A stretch of DNA of 64,000 nt from Reichenbachiella versicolor (GTDB taxonomy: Bacteria; Bacteroidota; Bacteroidia; Cytophagales; Cyclobacteriaceae): the NCBI RefSeq assembly GCF_003171675.1, contig NZ_QFZQ01000007.1:62001-126000 (forward strand). The letters are read 5' to 3'. Positions 1 through 8,147 of the stretch are shown piece by piece. Each line of letters starts with the position of its first letter. Position 1 is the first letter of the stretch. The notes under the pieces were generated by a model. That model did no database searches, had not been told where the DNA came from, and saw only the letters and a list, made by a program, of their open reading frames with translations. A program made the position numbers and the translations under genes.

Positions 1-92
1 TGCCCTCTTTTGATCAACTCATGTGCTCCCCCAGGTGTGAGCGCTACCCTACTCTCATTGTTCTTAATCTCCTTTGGAATTCCAATTATCAT
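1..92 (-). CDS. ald: Alanine dehydrogenase, N-terminal part (cut by window edge)
   Basis: Reading the minus strand from an ATG at 92 gives 30 residues beginning [20 protein letters not shown], the characteristic N-terminus of alanine dehydrogenase, which interconverts L-alanine and pyruvate plus ammonia with NAD. The related transhydrogenase alpha subunit (PntA) starts similarly, but the [15 protein letters not shown] wording fits Ald better. The gene continues beyond the left edge, so catalytic and NAD-binding residues cannot be checked. An imperfect promoter -7 box (TATCTTTT, complement of 113-120) and a perfect inverted repeat (137-156) lie just upstream and may control it. Confidence 0.85.
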   Translation of the reverse strand, partial: MIIGIPKEIKNNESRVALTPGGAHELIKRG

Positions 93-136
93 TTTTGTCT
101 CTGTTGTTTAATAAAAGATAATGTTGTTGTCATTCT

Positions 137-156
137 CATTTCAGAAATCTGAAATG
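137..156. promoter_or_regulatory. Perfect inverted repeat upstream of ald (candidate operator)
   Basis: CATTTCAGA, two bases, TCTGAAATG: a perfect 9-base inverted repeat about 45 bases upstream of the ald ATG and just upstream of its probable -7 box. The size and position suit a dimeric regulator. In other bacteria ald is often controlled by Lrp/AsnC-family proteins, but no regulator gene is visible here, so the identity of the binder is unknown. Confidence 0.5.
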
Positions 157-435
157 ACTATATAGGGCTAAAATTAATGGGTACTATTCTAATTGACAGT
201 GCTGATTGAGACGTTTCTATGAGTCTTCAAAGAGCTTCAGTCTTTTATTTCCTCTCAGCTAATTAATCCCATAAAACAAGCTGCGAAATATTGGTTCTAT
301 ATACGTTTCGACTTTGCTTTTTAATTTGAAGTAGTGACGTATTGATGGATCACTAGAGAGGGGGGATTGATTTTTCTAACCTTGCCCGTAAGACTGAAAT
401 AAGTAGCATAGTACCCTATTTCACAAAAAAGTAAG

Positions 436-466
436 TTTCACTTTAGTACAACTTACAATATCTTTG
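436..466 (+). promoter_or_regulatory. Promoter of toxin-antitoxin operon
   Basis: TTTC at 436-439, 19 bases, then TATCTTTG at 459-466 matches the Bacteroidota TTTG-N19-TAnnTTTG promoter with one mismatch in the -33 part. The predicted transcription start (about 470-473) practically coincides with the GTG start codon at 471, suggesting a leaderless or nearly leaderless mRNA. Confidence 0.65.
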
Positions 467-470
467 TTAT

Positions 471-812
471 GTGAATAACAAAATAAGGACTGCCGTCTTC
501 TTTAAAGATTACTTTGAATCCTTTTTCGTTAAACAATCCGAAAAAGTACAGAGAAAAATTATTTGGACTATTAGCTTAATTGAGGAAATCCAGAATGTTC
601 CAGAGAAATATCTTAAACATATCAAGGGAACGGATGGGCTTTATGAACTAAGAGTTCAGGTAGGCAGTAACATTTATCGAATATTTTGCTGTTTCGATGA
701 AGGTAAATTGGTAATTCTAATGAATGCTTTTCAAAAGAAAACTCAAAAAACGCCTAAAACTGAAATCGAAAAAGCTTTGAAAATAATGAAAGAGTATGAA
801 CAAGAAAAGTAA
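471..812 (+). CDS. RelE/HigB-family toxin of a type II toxin-antitoxin pair
   Basis: 113 residues resembling the phage Gp49-like/HigB branch of RelE toxins, ribosome-dependent mRNA endonucleases. Features include an N-terminal FFKDYFESFF segment, a basic stretch KYLKHIKGTDGLYELRV and the core strand SNIYRIFCCF typical of the RelE fold, then a Lys-rich helical tail. The start is GTG; the ATG two bases earlier runs straight into a stop. The family N-terminus fits the GTG. The gene overlaps the downstream antitoxin by 17 bases, the toxin-first order usual for HigBA. The promoter box lies five bases upstream, so translation may be leaderless and weak. The toxin assignment is from family resemblance; activity is inferred. 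Confidence 0.85.
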   Translation: MNNKIRTAVFFKDYFESFFVKQSEKVQRKIIWTISLIEEIQNVPEKYLKHIKGTDGLYELRVQVGSNIYRIFCCFDEGKLVILMNAFQKKTQKTPKTEIEKALKIMKEYEQEK

Positions 813-1098
813 CGTAGTCACCCTTGATGAATTCAAAAACAAACATTTTGGAGAAATTGGAACTTCAACGCGCAATGAGCTGGAAGAAGGATATGATAAC
901 TTTAAAATTGGAGCACTTATTCATGATGCTAGAATAGAAAAGGGTTTGACTCAGGAAGAACTGGCTATCAAGATAGGAACTACTAAATCTTACATATCTA
1001 AAATTGAAAACAATATCAAAGAAGTCAGGCTTTCTACTCTGAAGAAAATCGTTGAACTTGGTCTTGGAGGCCGACTTGATTTATCGATAAAACTATAA
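796..1098 (+). CDS. XRE-type HTH antitoxin
   Basis: 100 residues. The N-terminal ~35 residues (TLDEFKNKHFGEIGTSTRNELE) resemble the toxin-binding region of Bacteroidota HigA-like antitoxins. Residues ~38-95 form a helix-turn-helix of the XRE/Cro type, with the recognition region GLTQEELAIKIGTTKSYISKIEN. It should neutralise the overlapping toxin and, by family precedent, repress its own promoter at 436-466. Overlap with the toxin gene implies translational coupling. Confidence 0.85.
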   Translation: MNKKSNVVTLDEFKNKHFGEIGTSTRNELEEGYDNFKIGALIHDARIEKGLTQEELAIKIGTTKSYISKIENNIKEVRLSTLKKIVELGLGGRLDLSIKL

Positions 1099-1123
1099 AC
1101 ACTAATAAGAAGGGTGTACATAG

Positions 1124-1154
1124 CTTTTTTCAACTAAAGCAATAAGCATCTTTG
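1124..1154 (+). promoter_or_regulatory. Possible promoter of the small secreted protein gene
   Basis: CATCTTTG at 1147-1154 differs from TAnnTTTG at one position, and a T-rich element (CTTTTTT) lies 19 bases upstream. The ATG of the next gene is 20 bases downstream. Confidence 0.4.
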
Positions 1155-1173
1155 TGAATTCAAAAATAGAACC

Positions 1174-1671
1174 ATGAAATACCTGATATTTCTATCAACC
1201 ATACTTTATACGAGTTTTATTCAAGCTCAAACTGCTAGAGAACCTATTTATTTCATTAATTCTATACAAATACCTAGCATTTCAAAAGAGACTTATATTA
1301 ATCCAGATAACATCAAGGATCTAAGGGTAACTCATGAAACGACTAATGGGGAAATTCGAATAACATCGAAAACTGACTATTCTGACTATTTAACCATTGA
1401 AGAAATACTTCAAAAACACTTTAACTCTGATGTATTAAATAAGGATCATTTCATCAAAATCAATGGAGAAGGTTTGTTTAAACTTGATAAAATCAGAATA
1501 GACCCAACTTTCTACATTTACACTAAAACAACTGACATATCCCAAGCCATATACCTTGGAGAAAACTATAACAACCTAACAATTATTGATATTCAACTCG
1601 AAAGGAAAAAGAGAAAACCTGAAGTTTATATTAGAGGTATTGACGAAATCACTGAAGCACTAAAACCTTAG
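1174..1671 (+). CDS. Secreted protein of unknown function
   Basis: 165 residues with an N-terminal signal peptide (MKYLIFLSTILYTSFIQAQ, probable cut after AQ). The mature part is about 145 residues, charged and beta-rich by appearance, with repeated short strands such as LRVTHETTNGEIRITS and FYIYTKTTDI and no cysteines. I do not recognise the family. It stands alone between the toxin-antitoxin pair and the Asp-box protein, with its own probable promoter. Location in the periplasm or envelope is inferred from the signal peptide only. Confidence 0.75.
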   Translation: MKYLIFLSTILYTSFIQAQTAREPIYFINSIQIPSISKETYINPDNIKDLRVTHETTNGEIRITSKTDYSDYLTIEEILQKHFNSDVLNKDHFIKINGEGLFKLDKIRIDPTFYIYTKTTDISQAIYLGENYNNLTIIDIQLERKKRKPEVYIRGIDEITEALKP

Positions 1672-1822
1672 AATAACCAAATCGCCCCCCTCAAATACCT
1701 AATAATTTACCGCCCTTAGCTGACTCATTTCATACTCAACAGCTATTGTCTTTATAGCCCTAGGATTCGTTATTTGTATAATTCGGTATCACACCGATTA
1801 GCAGAAACAGATACGAGAATTA

Positions 1823-4624
1823 ATGAAGACTAAAATTACAATCATGCTGTGCTTGCTTGCATTGACTGCAAGTGCACAAAAGAGCTTTGTCAAAAGACTC
1901 CAAACTGAAAGAGTAGAATCTACGGGGCCCATTACATGGACGCAAACATCACCTGGTAATGCTGGTTTCGCGAATATGATGCGCTACCACCCTACTATTC
2001 CACAGTTCGTGACGCAGTGCCCAGATATGTGGAATATCTATCAGTCCGAAAACAATGGGGATAGCTGGTATAGCATCAAAGACTACGATGGTAATGGTGA
2101 CTTTTACCACATAAGAGAGTTGTTGTATTCTCATGCAGACCCAGATTTTGGGGTAGCGATAGAATCTTCGAGACACTGGTATACTGAAGACAGAGGAAAG
2201 GCATGGAATTTCATCCCAAACTGCCCTTGGTACAAAGCCAAGCCTGACGGTACGGATCAACAGGGTTGGTTCAAGAAAGTAGCGTCATTGGGTCTTGACC
2301 CTAATGATAAAATGACTTGGTATGTAGGAGGTGGTGCGAATGTCCGTCAACAAGAATGGCTCTCCTGCTACAAAGACATTACCATTAACAATCCTCACGG
2401 TAAAGAAGAGCGCTTTACGGGTAAACTTTGGAAAACAACCAATGGAGGAAAAAGCTGGAAGGAAGTAACAAAAGGACTTCACGACAAAGCACAAGTTGGT
2501 GTCATCATAGTCAATCCTGCTAATTCTGATGAAGTCTATGCGGCTTCTAACTACGGACTTTTCAAGTCCACAAATGGTGGAGGAAGCTGGAAAAATATCT
2601 CCGAAGGCAAGTTGGATAACAATATCATCATGGATATGGACTACTACTATGATAAGGAGTCCAAAGAACTTACCCTATACTTGATCGATCAGGTACAGTA
2701 TCTACCAGATGGTCAAACTACAAAATGCAATGGAGGTATTTACATGACTAGCAATGGAGGTAAATCTTTCACCAAGATGAATGGAGATCTCGCGCTTGAT
2801 ATTAATCGTCTTTCTGGTGGGGTACCTAAGAACTACTACCAATACATTGGCATCTGGTTTGAGATGGAAGGCAAGAACAATTACTTCAAAGGGCAAGCGG
2901 CTAAGAAAAAATATCCAAAACTACCTACTGCTGCGCTTCAGTGTTTTAGTATGATCAGTGCTGACCCTAGTAGAAAAGGTGCGGTATATATCGGCTTTGC
3001 TGACCCACAAATTGGAAACTCAATCATGCCGGGTCGTCTTTGGGTAACAGAGAATGATGGTAAGAAATGGATCAATACTGCTAGACTTTACCAAGACGCT
3101 TGGGAGCGCGACAAGGAATATTGGATAGAACGCGGTAATCCATATAATGAAAACATGGAGGTAGGACACTACTCTCCTCACATGAGGTTTGGTACTAACT
3201 ATGCTTTGAGATCGATGAGAGGTTTGGACGTAGGTGTGGATGGTAGCGTAATGATCGTATCTGATCACAGTACTATGCTAAGTACCGATCATGGTAAGAC
3301 TTGGAAACAGAAAGACGAAGTTTACACAGAAAGTGGAGCTATCATCGGTACTGGAAACAGTAATCTTCCAGGTTTAATAATTCATCAAGACAAGAGATTG
3401 GAATCAGCAGTATTAGGTTCGGGAGAGCACAGAGTTTGGATTCCTACGGATGACAGTCCAGACGACAGAATCGCTCTTAAGTATATTGAAAGTCCCCCCG
3501 CTAGTGTTATTTCAATAGCTTCTGATCCTTATGATGGTCAAACAGTCTACGGTACGTCTAGCCGTCAGGAGGATAAGCAGTTCATCTTCAAAAGCACAGA
3601 TGGTGGGCACAACTGGGCTAAGCATGGTACAGCTACCCCAGCAACCAACAAATGGCTGGATGACATGTACACTAATGGACTTTGTGTAGACCCGATCAAC
3701 AGCCAATATATGTATCACGGTATCACCAAGATTGTAAATAAGAACAAGGGGCATTTGGCTGGCTTCTACAGATCAGAGGACGGTGGTAAGACTTTCCAAC
3801 AAAGCAATAAAGGTTTGCCAGCCCCTGTCAGAATCAGTGATATCAAGTTTGACCCGAGAGATGAATCTAGAAAGTCTCTCTTTGCAGCGGCTCAGAAAAG
3901 TGCGTTTGTACAAGAACGTCCTAATGCTGAGGGTGGCCTATACTATTCTTCGGATCGAGGACTTTCTTGGAAAAAAGTAAAAACTCCTGCTCAGATAGAT
4001 TGTGTCATGAAAATGGCTTTTGATCATTCTGGTAGATTGTATATCACAACTGGCTATCGTCAAAATGGTCAAGGACTTTGGTATACCGATGACTTTGGTA
4101 AAACTTGGGTACAGGCCTTTGCTTATGCAGGTACTCGATCAATTGATATATCACCATTTGACAGAAACCTTGTAGTGGTGACTACTGAGTATATGGCTGA
4201 AAATCCTGGTGTATTCATCAGTAGAGATAGAGGTAAGACATGGGCTAAAAGTAACAAAGGACTTGGCACTCCACACAAAATCGAAGACATCAAATTCGAC
4301 ATCTATGACCCAAAAGAAATCTGGAGTGCGACCAAAGGCTGTGGATTCTACAAGGGTAAAATGGATATCAACGACCCTATTCAGGTAGTAAAAGTTGAGA
4401 AAGGATCAATTGAACTTTCACCGGGAGCTACTTCATCACTGAGTGCCCAAATCATAGCTAAACAATATGCTAGCCAAAAAATTACTTGGAAGTCTGAAAA
4501 CGAGACTGTGGTCAAATTCAACAAAAAAGGTGAGCTAGTAGCAATCGGCAAAGGAAATACGAAAGTATGGGCAACTACTGCTGATGGTAGATTCGCAGAT
4601 CATACAGTAGTGACTGTGAAGTAA
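1823..4624 (+). CDS. Large secreted Asp-box (BNR/sortilin-like) repeat protein with bacterial Ig-like tail
   Basis: 933 residues with a clear signal peptide (first ~18 residues, cut after SAQ). I count about twelve Asp-box motifs (S/T-x-D/N-x-G-x-x-W/F), for example SENNGDSW, TEDRGKAW, TTNGGKSW, STDHGKTW, STDGGHNW, SEDGGKTF, TDDFGKTW and SRDRGKTW, spread from about residue 75 to 810. This is the pattern of stacked beta-propellers seen in VPS10/sortilin and GH74 xyloglucanase-like proteins. The last ~75 residues (from VVKVEKGSIELSPGA) look like a Big_2 immunoglobulin-like domain. There is no T9SS sorting domain or lipobox. A glycan-hydrolase role is possible but I see no catalytic assignment; a binding or scaffold role fits equally well. 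Confidence 0.8.
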   Translation: MKTKITIMLCLLALTASAQKSFVKRLQTERVESTGPITWTQTSPGNAGFANMMRYHPTIPQFVTQCPDMWNIYQSENNGDSWYSIKDYDGNGDFYHIRELLYSHADPDFGVAIESSRHWYTEDRGKAWNFIPNCPWYKAKPDGTDQQGWFKKVASLGLDPNDKMTWYVGGGANVRQQEWLSCYKDITINNPHGKEERFTGKLWKTTNGGKSWKEVTKGLHDKAQVGVIIVNPANSDEVYAASNYGLFKSTNGGGSWKNISEGKLDNNIIMDMDYYYDKESKELTLYLIDQVQYLPDGQTTKCNGGIYMTSNGGKSFTKMNGDLALDINRLSGGVPKNYYQYIGIWFEMEGKNNYFKGQAAKKKYPKLPTAALQCFSMISADPSRKGAVYIGFADPQIGNSIMPGRLWVTENDGKKWINTARLYQDAWERDKEYWIERGNPYNENMEVGHYSPHMRFGTNYALRSMRGLDVGVDGSVMIVSDHSTMLSTDHGKTWKQKDEVYTESGAIIGTGNSNLPGLIIHQDKRLESAVLGSGEHRVWIPTDDSPDDRIALKYIESPPASVISIASDPYDGQTVYGTSSRQEDKQFIFKSTDGGHNWAKHGTATPATNKWLDDMYTNGLCVDPINSQYMYHGITKIVNKNKGHLAGFYRSEDGGKTFQQSNKGLPAPVRISDIKFDPRDESRKSLFAAAQKSAFVQERPNAEGGLYYSSDRGLSWKKVKTPAQIDCVMKMAFDHSGRLYITTGYRQNGQGLWYTDDFGKTWVQAFAYAGTRSIDISPFDRNLVVVTTEYMAENPGVFISRDRGKTWAKSNKGLGTPHKIEDIKFDIYDPKEIWSATKGCGFYKGKMDINDPIQVVKVEKGSIELSPGATSSLSAQIIAKQYASQKITWKSENETVVKFNKKGELVAIGKGNTKVWATTADGRFADHTVVTVK

Positions 4625-4635
4625 AATATAAAAAT

Positions 4636-4720
4636 GGTTATTGCGAGGAACAAGGATGTGGCAAGCTGGTCCGCTATGAGAAAATCAGGAACAGATCGCT
4701 TCGTTCCTCGCTATTGACGT
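4636..4720. repeat. Palindromic REP/MITE-like element
   Basis: GCGAGGAAC (4643-4651) is inverted as GTTCCTCGC (4703-4711), flanked by TATTGCGAGG on the left and CGCTATTGACG on the right. The wording (ATTGCGAGGAAC...GCTTCGTTCCTCGC.ATTGACG) is that of the dispersed extragenic palindromes found in many Bacteroidota and other bacteria. The left inner arm is degenerate (CAAGGATGTGGCAAGCT). It lies in the gap before the TonB receptor gene. Confidence 0.6.
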
Positions 4721-4867
4721 TTTATTAGATTCTTCTTCTTACTTAATAATAATTAACCTTTTTAACCCCAACCCACAACTCATCCTACCTATTCGACGGT
4801 TCGTCAGACTTAAATTCTGATCGCCACACCAGTTCTTCATGTTTGTATCATCAAAACAAACAAAAAC

Positions 4868-7018
4868 ATGAAAGGACTAGCGTTCATCTTACTTATTCTC
4901 AATCTAGCTACTCAAGCATCCGCCATCACCATCAGTGGTATAGTTACATCTAGCGGAGAAGCTCTTCCCGGTGTCAATGTTTATATCCAAGACAGCTACG
5001 ATGGTGCTACTTCTAATATGGATGGTCTATTCTCTTTCGAAACTAGTGAATCTGGTAGCCACACATTGATAGTGAGTATGATCGGATACCAACCGATCCA
5101 ACAGGAAATAACAATCAACAACTCTCCTATTCAGCTCAACTTCAATCTAAAAGAGGAGATCAACCAACTTAATGGCGTCACTATTACAGCAGGAGCTTTT
5201 GAAGCTAGTGACGAAAAAAAGTCTACTATACTGAAACCATTAGATGTAGCCATGACTGCTGGAGCACTAGCAGATATCCCTGCTGCTATGAATACGCTAC
5301 CTGGAACTTCTCGGAATGCTGAAAGTGGTAGACTCTTCGTCAGAGGAGGTACTGCTGATGAAACACAGGCATTCATTGATGGTCTCTGGGTGAATAGCTT
5401 CTACAACCAGACTCCAAATAATATCCCCACAAGGAGTAGATTCAGTCCTTTCCTATTCAAAGGCACCTTCTTCAGTACTGGGGGCTACAGTGCAGAATTT
5501 GGTCAGGCATTGTCTTCGGTACTGTCACTCAACTCTGTAGACGTCGCTCCTGAGACACAAACTGAGCTAGGACTAATGACTGTAGGAGGTCAAGTGGCTC
5601 ATACTCAAGCTTGGGAAAACGCATCGGTATATGGACAAGTGGGATATATGAATTTGGACCCTTATATGAATCTTGTCGAACAAGCATACGACTGGAAAGA
5701 CGGTATTACTTCGTATGATGGCACATTCATGTACAGTCAAAAGATAACTGGAGATGATATGCTGAAAGTTTATGTCACCGGCAATCAATCTGACTATGGA
5801 GTGGTCATACCAAGTCCCAATAATACCACAGGTGACTATGTACAAAGTGATAATCACAACTTCTATTTAAATACCAGCTACAAAAGAGCGATCAATGAGA
5901 ACACCTCTGCTTACTTAGGGTTAGCCTATGGAGAGCTTGAAGATATGACTCAGTTCAATGAAGTCAGCATCAACACCAATGAAACCTCTACTCATGCTAA
6001 GACTTATGTCGCTACGGACTATAGAAATGTAACCATCAAAACCGGTGCAGAATGGATATTCAAAAGTTCAACTCAACTCACCGATGTAGATACAGCAGTC
6101 TTTAAACCATCATTCAAAAACTCTCAGCTAGGTGCGTTTTCAGAAGCAGACTACTATATCACCAAAAGCTGGACAGTGAGAGCCGGACTGAGATACGAAC
6201 ACTATGGATTGACTGACCAGCATGTCTTTTCACCTCGTCTATCCACGGCATACAAAACCAGTGAAAACAGCCAAGTGTCTTTTGCTTATGGCAAATTCCA
6301 TCAACTGGCTCCCAACGACCTGCTATATATCAATGATCAGCTTTCATATGAAGAAGCTGACCACTACATGCTGAGCTATCAATTGACTAAAAATGATTTT
6401 ACCCTCAGAGGAGAAATTTATCAAAAGAACTATGATGAATTGATCAAGTTTGACCCTAGCCAACAGTTCAACCCTACGCTGTACGACAACAGTGGATCTG
6501 GCTACGCTAGAGGCTTTGACTTCTTCTTTAGAGATGGCAAGACGATCAAGAATGCTGACTATTGGATTACCTATTCTTTCATAGATACCAAAAGAGATTT
6601 CAGAAACTATCCCTACGAAGTAAGACCTCAGTTCGCTGCAATGCACAATATCTCGGTGGTCTACAAACACTTTGTACCTGAACTCAAGACACAGTTTGGA
6701 GCCAGTTGGAGCTTCAACTCTGGACGACCTTACAACAATCCCAACGAAGAGGAATTCAACGGAAGCATGTCTCCGAATTATGCAGACCTGAGTTTCAATG
6801 CTGCATACCTGCACCGATCAAATGTCATCTTCTATGTGTCGGTATCTAATCTGACAGGTCGAGACAATGTATTTGGATATCAATATGCCAATGCTCCAGA
6901 TGATCAAGGCGTCTACAAGGGAATGCCAGTTGGCCAACCAGCACCAAGGTTTTATTTACTGGGTGTGTTCATCACACTCTCCAAAGACAAACAGAAAAAT
7001 CAATTAGAATATTTATAA
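4868..7018 (+). CDS. TonB-dependent receptor with carboxypeptidase-regulatory-like N-terminal domain
   Basis: 716 residues: signal peptide (~1-18), a CarboxypepD_reg-like beta-sandwich (~20-100, GIVTSSGEALPGVNVYIQ and SMIGYQP), a plug domain (~115-230 with TSRNAESGRLFVRGG and DGLWV), then an outer-membrane beta-barrel with alternating aromatic strands. It should import a ligand with TonB/ExbBD energy. Two secreted partners follow within 11 and 9 bases (DUF2141 and TPR-like), then a LytS/LytTR pair, a neighbourhood suggesting a regulated uptake or sensing unit. There is no SusD partner, which argues against a classical polysaccharide SusCD pair. Ligand unknown. Confidence 0.85.
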   Translation: MKGLAFILLILNLATQASAITISGIVTSSGEALPGVNVYIQDSYDGATSNMDGLFSFETSESGSHTLIVSMIGYQPIQQEITINNSPIQLNFNLKEEINQLNGVTITAGAFEASDEKKSTILKPLDVAMTAGALADIPAAMNTLPGTSRNAESGRLFVRGGTADETQAFIDGLWVNSFYNQTPNNIPTRSRFSPFLFKGTFFSTGGYSAEFGQALSSVLSLNSVDVAPETQTELGLMTVGGQVAHTQAWENASVYGQVGYMNLDPYMNLVEQAYDWKDGITSYDGTFMYSQKITGDDMLKVYVTGNQSDYGVVIPSPNNTTGDYVQSDNHNFYLNTSYKRAINENTSAYLGLAYGELEDMTQFNEVSINTNETSTHAKTYVATDYRNVTIKTGAEWIFKSSTQLTDVDTAVFKPSFKNSQLGAFSEADYYITKSWTVRAGLRYEHYGLTDQHVFSPRLSTAYKTSENSQVSFAYGKFHQLAPNDLLYINDQLSYEEADHYMLSYQLTKNDFTLRGEIYQKNYDELIKFDPSQQFNPTLYDNSGSGYARGFDFFFRDGKTIKNADYWITYSFIDTKRDFRNYPYEVRPQFAAMHNISVVYKHFVPELKTQFGASWSFNSGRPYNNPNEEEFNGSMSPNYADLSFNAAYLHRSNVIFYVSVSNLTGRDNVFGYQYANAPDDQGVYKGMPVGQPAPRFYLLGVFITLSKDKQKNQLEYL

Positions 7019-7029
7019 ACATAACAACT

Positions 7030-7437
7030 ATGAGAACTAAACTAATCACAGCGGTAATTATGCTAGGCATGATTGCCACTACTCAGGCTGAAGACTTGAA
7101 AGTAGTCATCAAAAACATCAACGGAAAAGGCAACGTGAAGGCAAGTCTTTTTGATTCAGAAGAGAACTTTTTGAGAAAAGGTAAGCGAATAAGTAAAGCT
7201 GTCAACGAGGAAGGCGACATGACAATCATCTTCAAAGATGTGACGCCAGGTACCTATGCAGTCAGCATCCTTCATGACCAAAATGCTAACGGTAAAATGG
7301 ACAAAACCAACTATGGTAAGCCTACGGAGCCCTATGGATTTTCTAACAATGCCAAAGGCTTTTTTGGACCTCCATCATTCGAAGATTCAGCATTTGAATT
7401 GAATACGAACAAAACAATTGAAATCACCCTTAAATAA
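7030..7437 (+). CDS. DUF2141 secreted protein
   Basis: 135 residues with a signal peptide (~1-20, TTQAE cut). The mature part matches DUF2141: a beta-sandwich with GNVKASLFDSEENFLRKG, the PGTYAVSILHDQNANGKMD turn and the GFSNNAKGFFGPPSFEDSAF terminal stretch. It starts 11 bases after the TonB receptor and precedes the TPR-like gene by 9 bases, so the three form an operon. DUF2141 proteins frequently accompany TonB receptors in Bacteroidota, but no biochemical role is established. Confidence 0.85.
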   Translation: MRTKLITAVIMLGMIATTQAEDLKVVIKNINGKGNVKASLFDSEENFLRKGKRISKAVNEEGDMTIIFKDVTPGTYAVSILHDQNANGKMDKTNYGKPTEPYGFSNNAKGFFGPPSFEDSAFELNTNKTIEITLK

Positions 7438-7446
7438 TATAAGAAC

Positions 7447-8079
7447 ATGAGAACGCTATCAATAATTCTATTCACTATCCTTTCTTTAACAGCTTGGGCT
7501 GGCAACAAATATGAAGATCAAATGACTTCATCTATTCAGTCCCTCTATCGCGCCTCCCCTAATGAGCTTGATCAACTGACTAATAAGTTTAATAGAATCG
7601 GACAAGCTGAAAAAGACAAATGGGAACCATACTACTATGCTTCTTTGAGCCAAGTATTCAAGTTTTTCCAAACTACTGACAATACCGATCGAGATCTCGT
7701 CATCGACCGATCATTGGAGATCTTGTCATCAGCTGAGTCTATTGCTCCAGCCAACTCTGAGGTGGTGGCTTTGAAAGGATTTGCTCTCATGATGAAGATG
7801 ACTGTAGATCCAGCTACTCGTGGAAAATCAATGGGTGCTAAAATAGGTGCGACACTTGGCAAGGCTGTTCAGCTCAACCCCAATAATCCTAGGGCAGTAC
7901 TTTTTCTAGGGCAGATGCAAATGGGAACGGCTGAGTTCTTCGGAGAGTCGACTGACGACGCATGCCAAATGGTACTGAAAGCTGATCAATTATTCAAAGA
8001 ACAAGAAGTTTCAGATCCTATAGCGCCAAGCTGGGGAAACTACGGAATAGAAGAATGGCTAGGAAAGTGTAGCAAATAA
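7447..8079 (+). CDS. Secreted TPR-like helical protein
   Basis: 210 residues with a signal peptide (~1-18, LTAWAG). The mature part is all-helical, with TPR-like pairs (YYYASLSQVFKFF, SLEILSSAESIAPANSEVVALKGFALMMKM, KAVQLNPNNPRAVLFLGQMQ). Such repeats normally mediate protein contacts. It closes the TonB receptor-DUF2141 operon and is followed by a 530-base gap holding the 40-41-bp array. A periplasmic partner role for the receptor is inference. Confidence 0.8.
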   Translation: MRTLSIILFTILSLTAWAGNKYEDQMTSSIQSLYRASPNELDQLTNKFNRIGQAEKDKWEPYYYASLSQVFKFFQTTDNTDRDLVIDRSLEILSSAESIAPANSEVVALKGFALMMKMTVDPATRGKSMGAKIGATLGKAVQLNPNNPRAVLFLGQMQMGTAEFFGESTDDACQMVLKADQLFKEQEVSDPIAPSWGNYGIEEWLGKCSK

Positions 8080-8091
8080 TACTTATAAATT

Positions 8092-8147
8092 GGGACGAGG
8101 TCTGACACCATATTCAGTGTCTGTAAAAAAAATTAGCTCCTCGTCCC
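8092..8147. terminator. Nested inverted repeat after the TonB operon
   Basis: GGGACGAGG (8092-8100) pairs with CCTCGTCCC (8139-8147), and inside it GACAC (8104-8108) pairs with GTGTC (8117-8121). It begins 13 bases after the TPR gene stop. No clean T-tract follows, so this may be an RNA-processing or stability structure rather than a simple terminator. It overlaps the start of the periodic array. Confidence 0.4.

Larger units (their letters stand above)
93..470. other. Gene-free stretch between ald and the toxin gene
   Basis: This 378-base divergent intergenic region contains no credible open reading frame and no tRNA-like fold that I can see. It holds the candidate ald operator at 137-156 and the promoter of the toxin-antitoxin pair at 436-466. 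The remaining roughly 250 bases are AT-rich without recognisable structure. Confidence 0.6.

Noticed and set aside
6344-6814. 156-codon minus-strand frame inside the TonB receptor gene
   Set aside because: Antisense of barrel-coding sequence; low-complexity composition and no start context.
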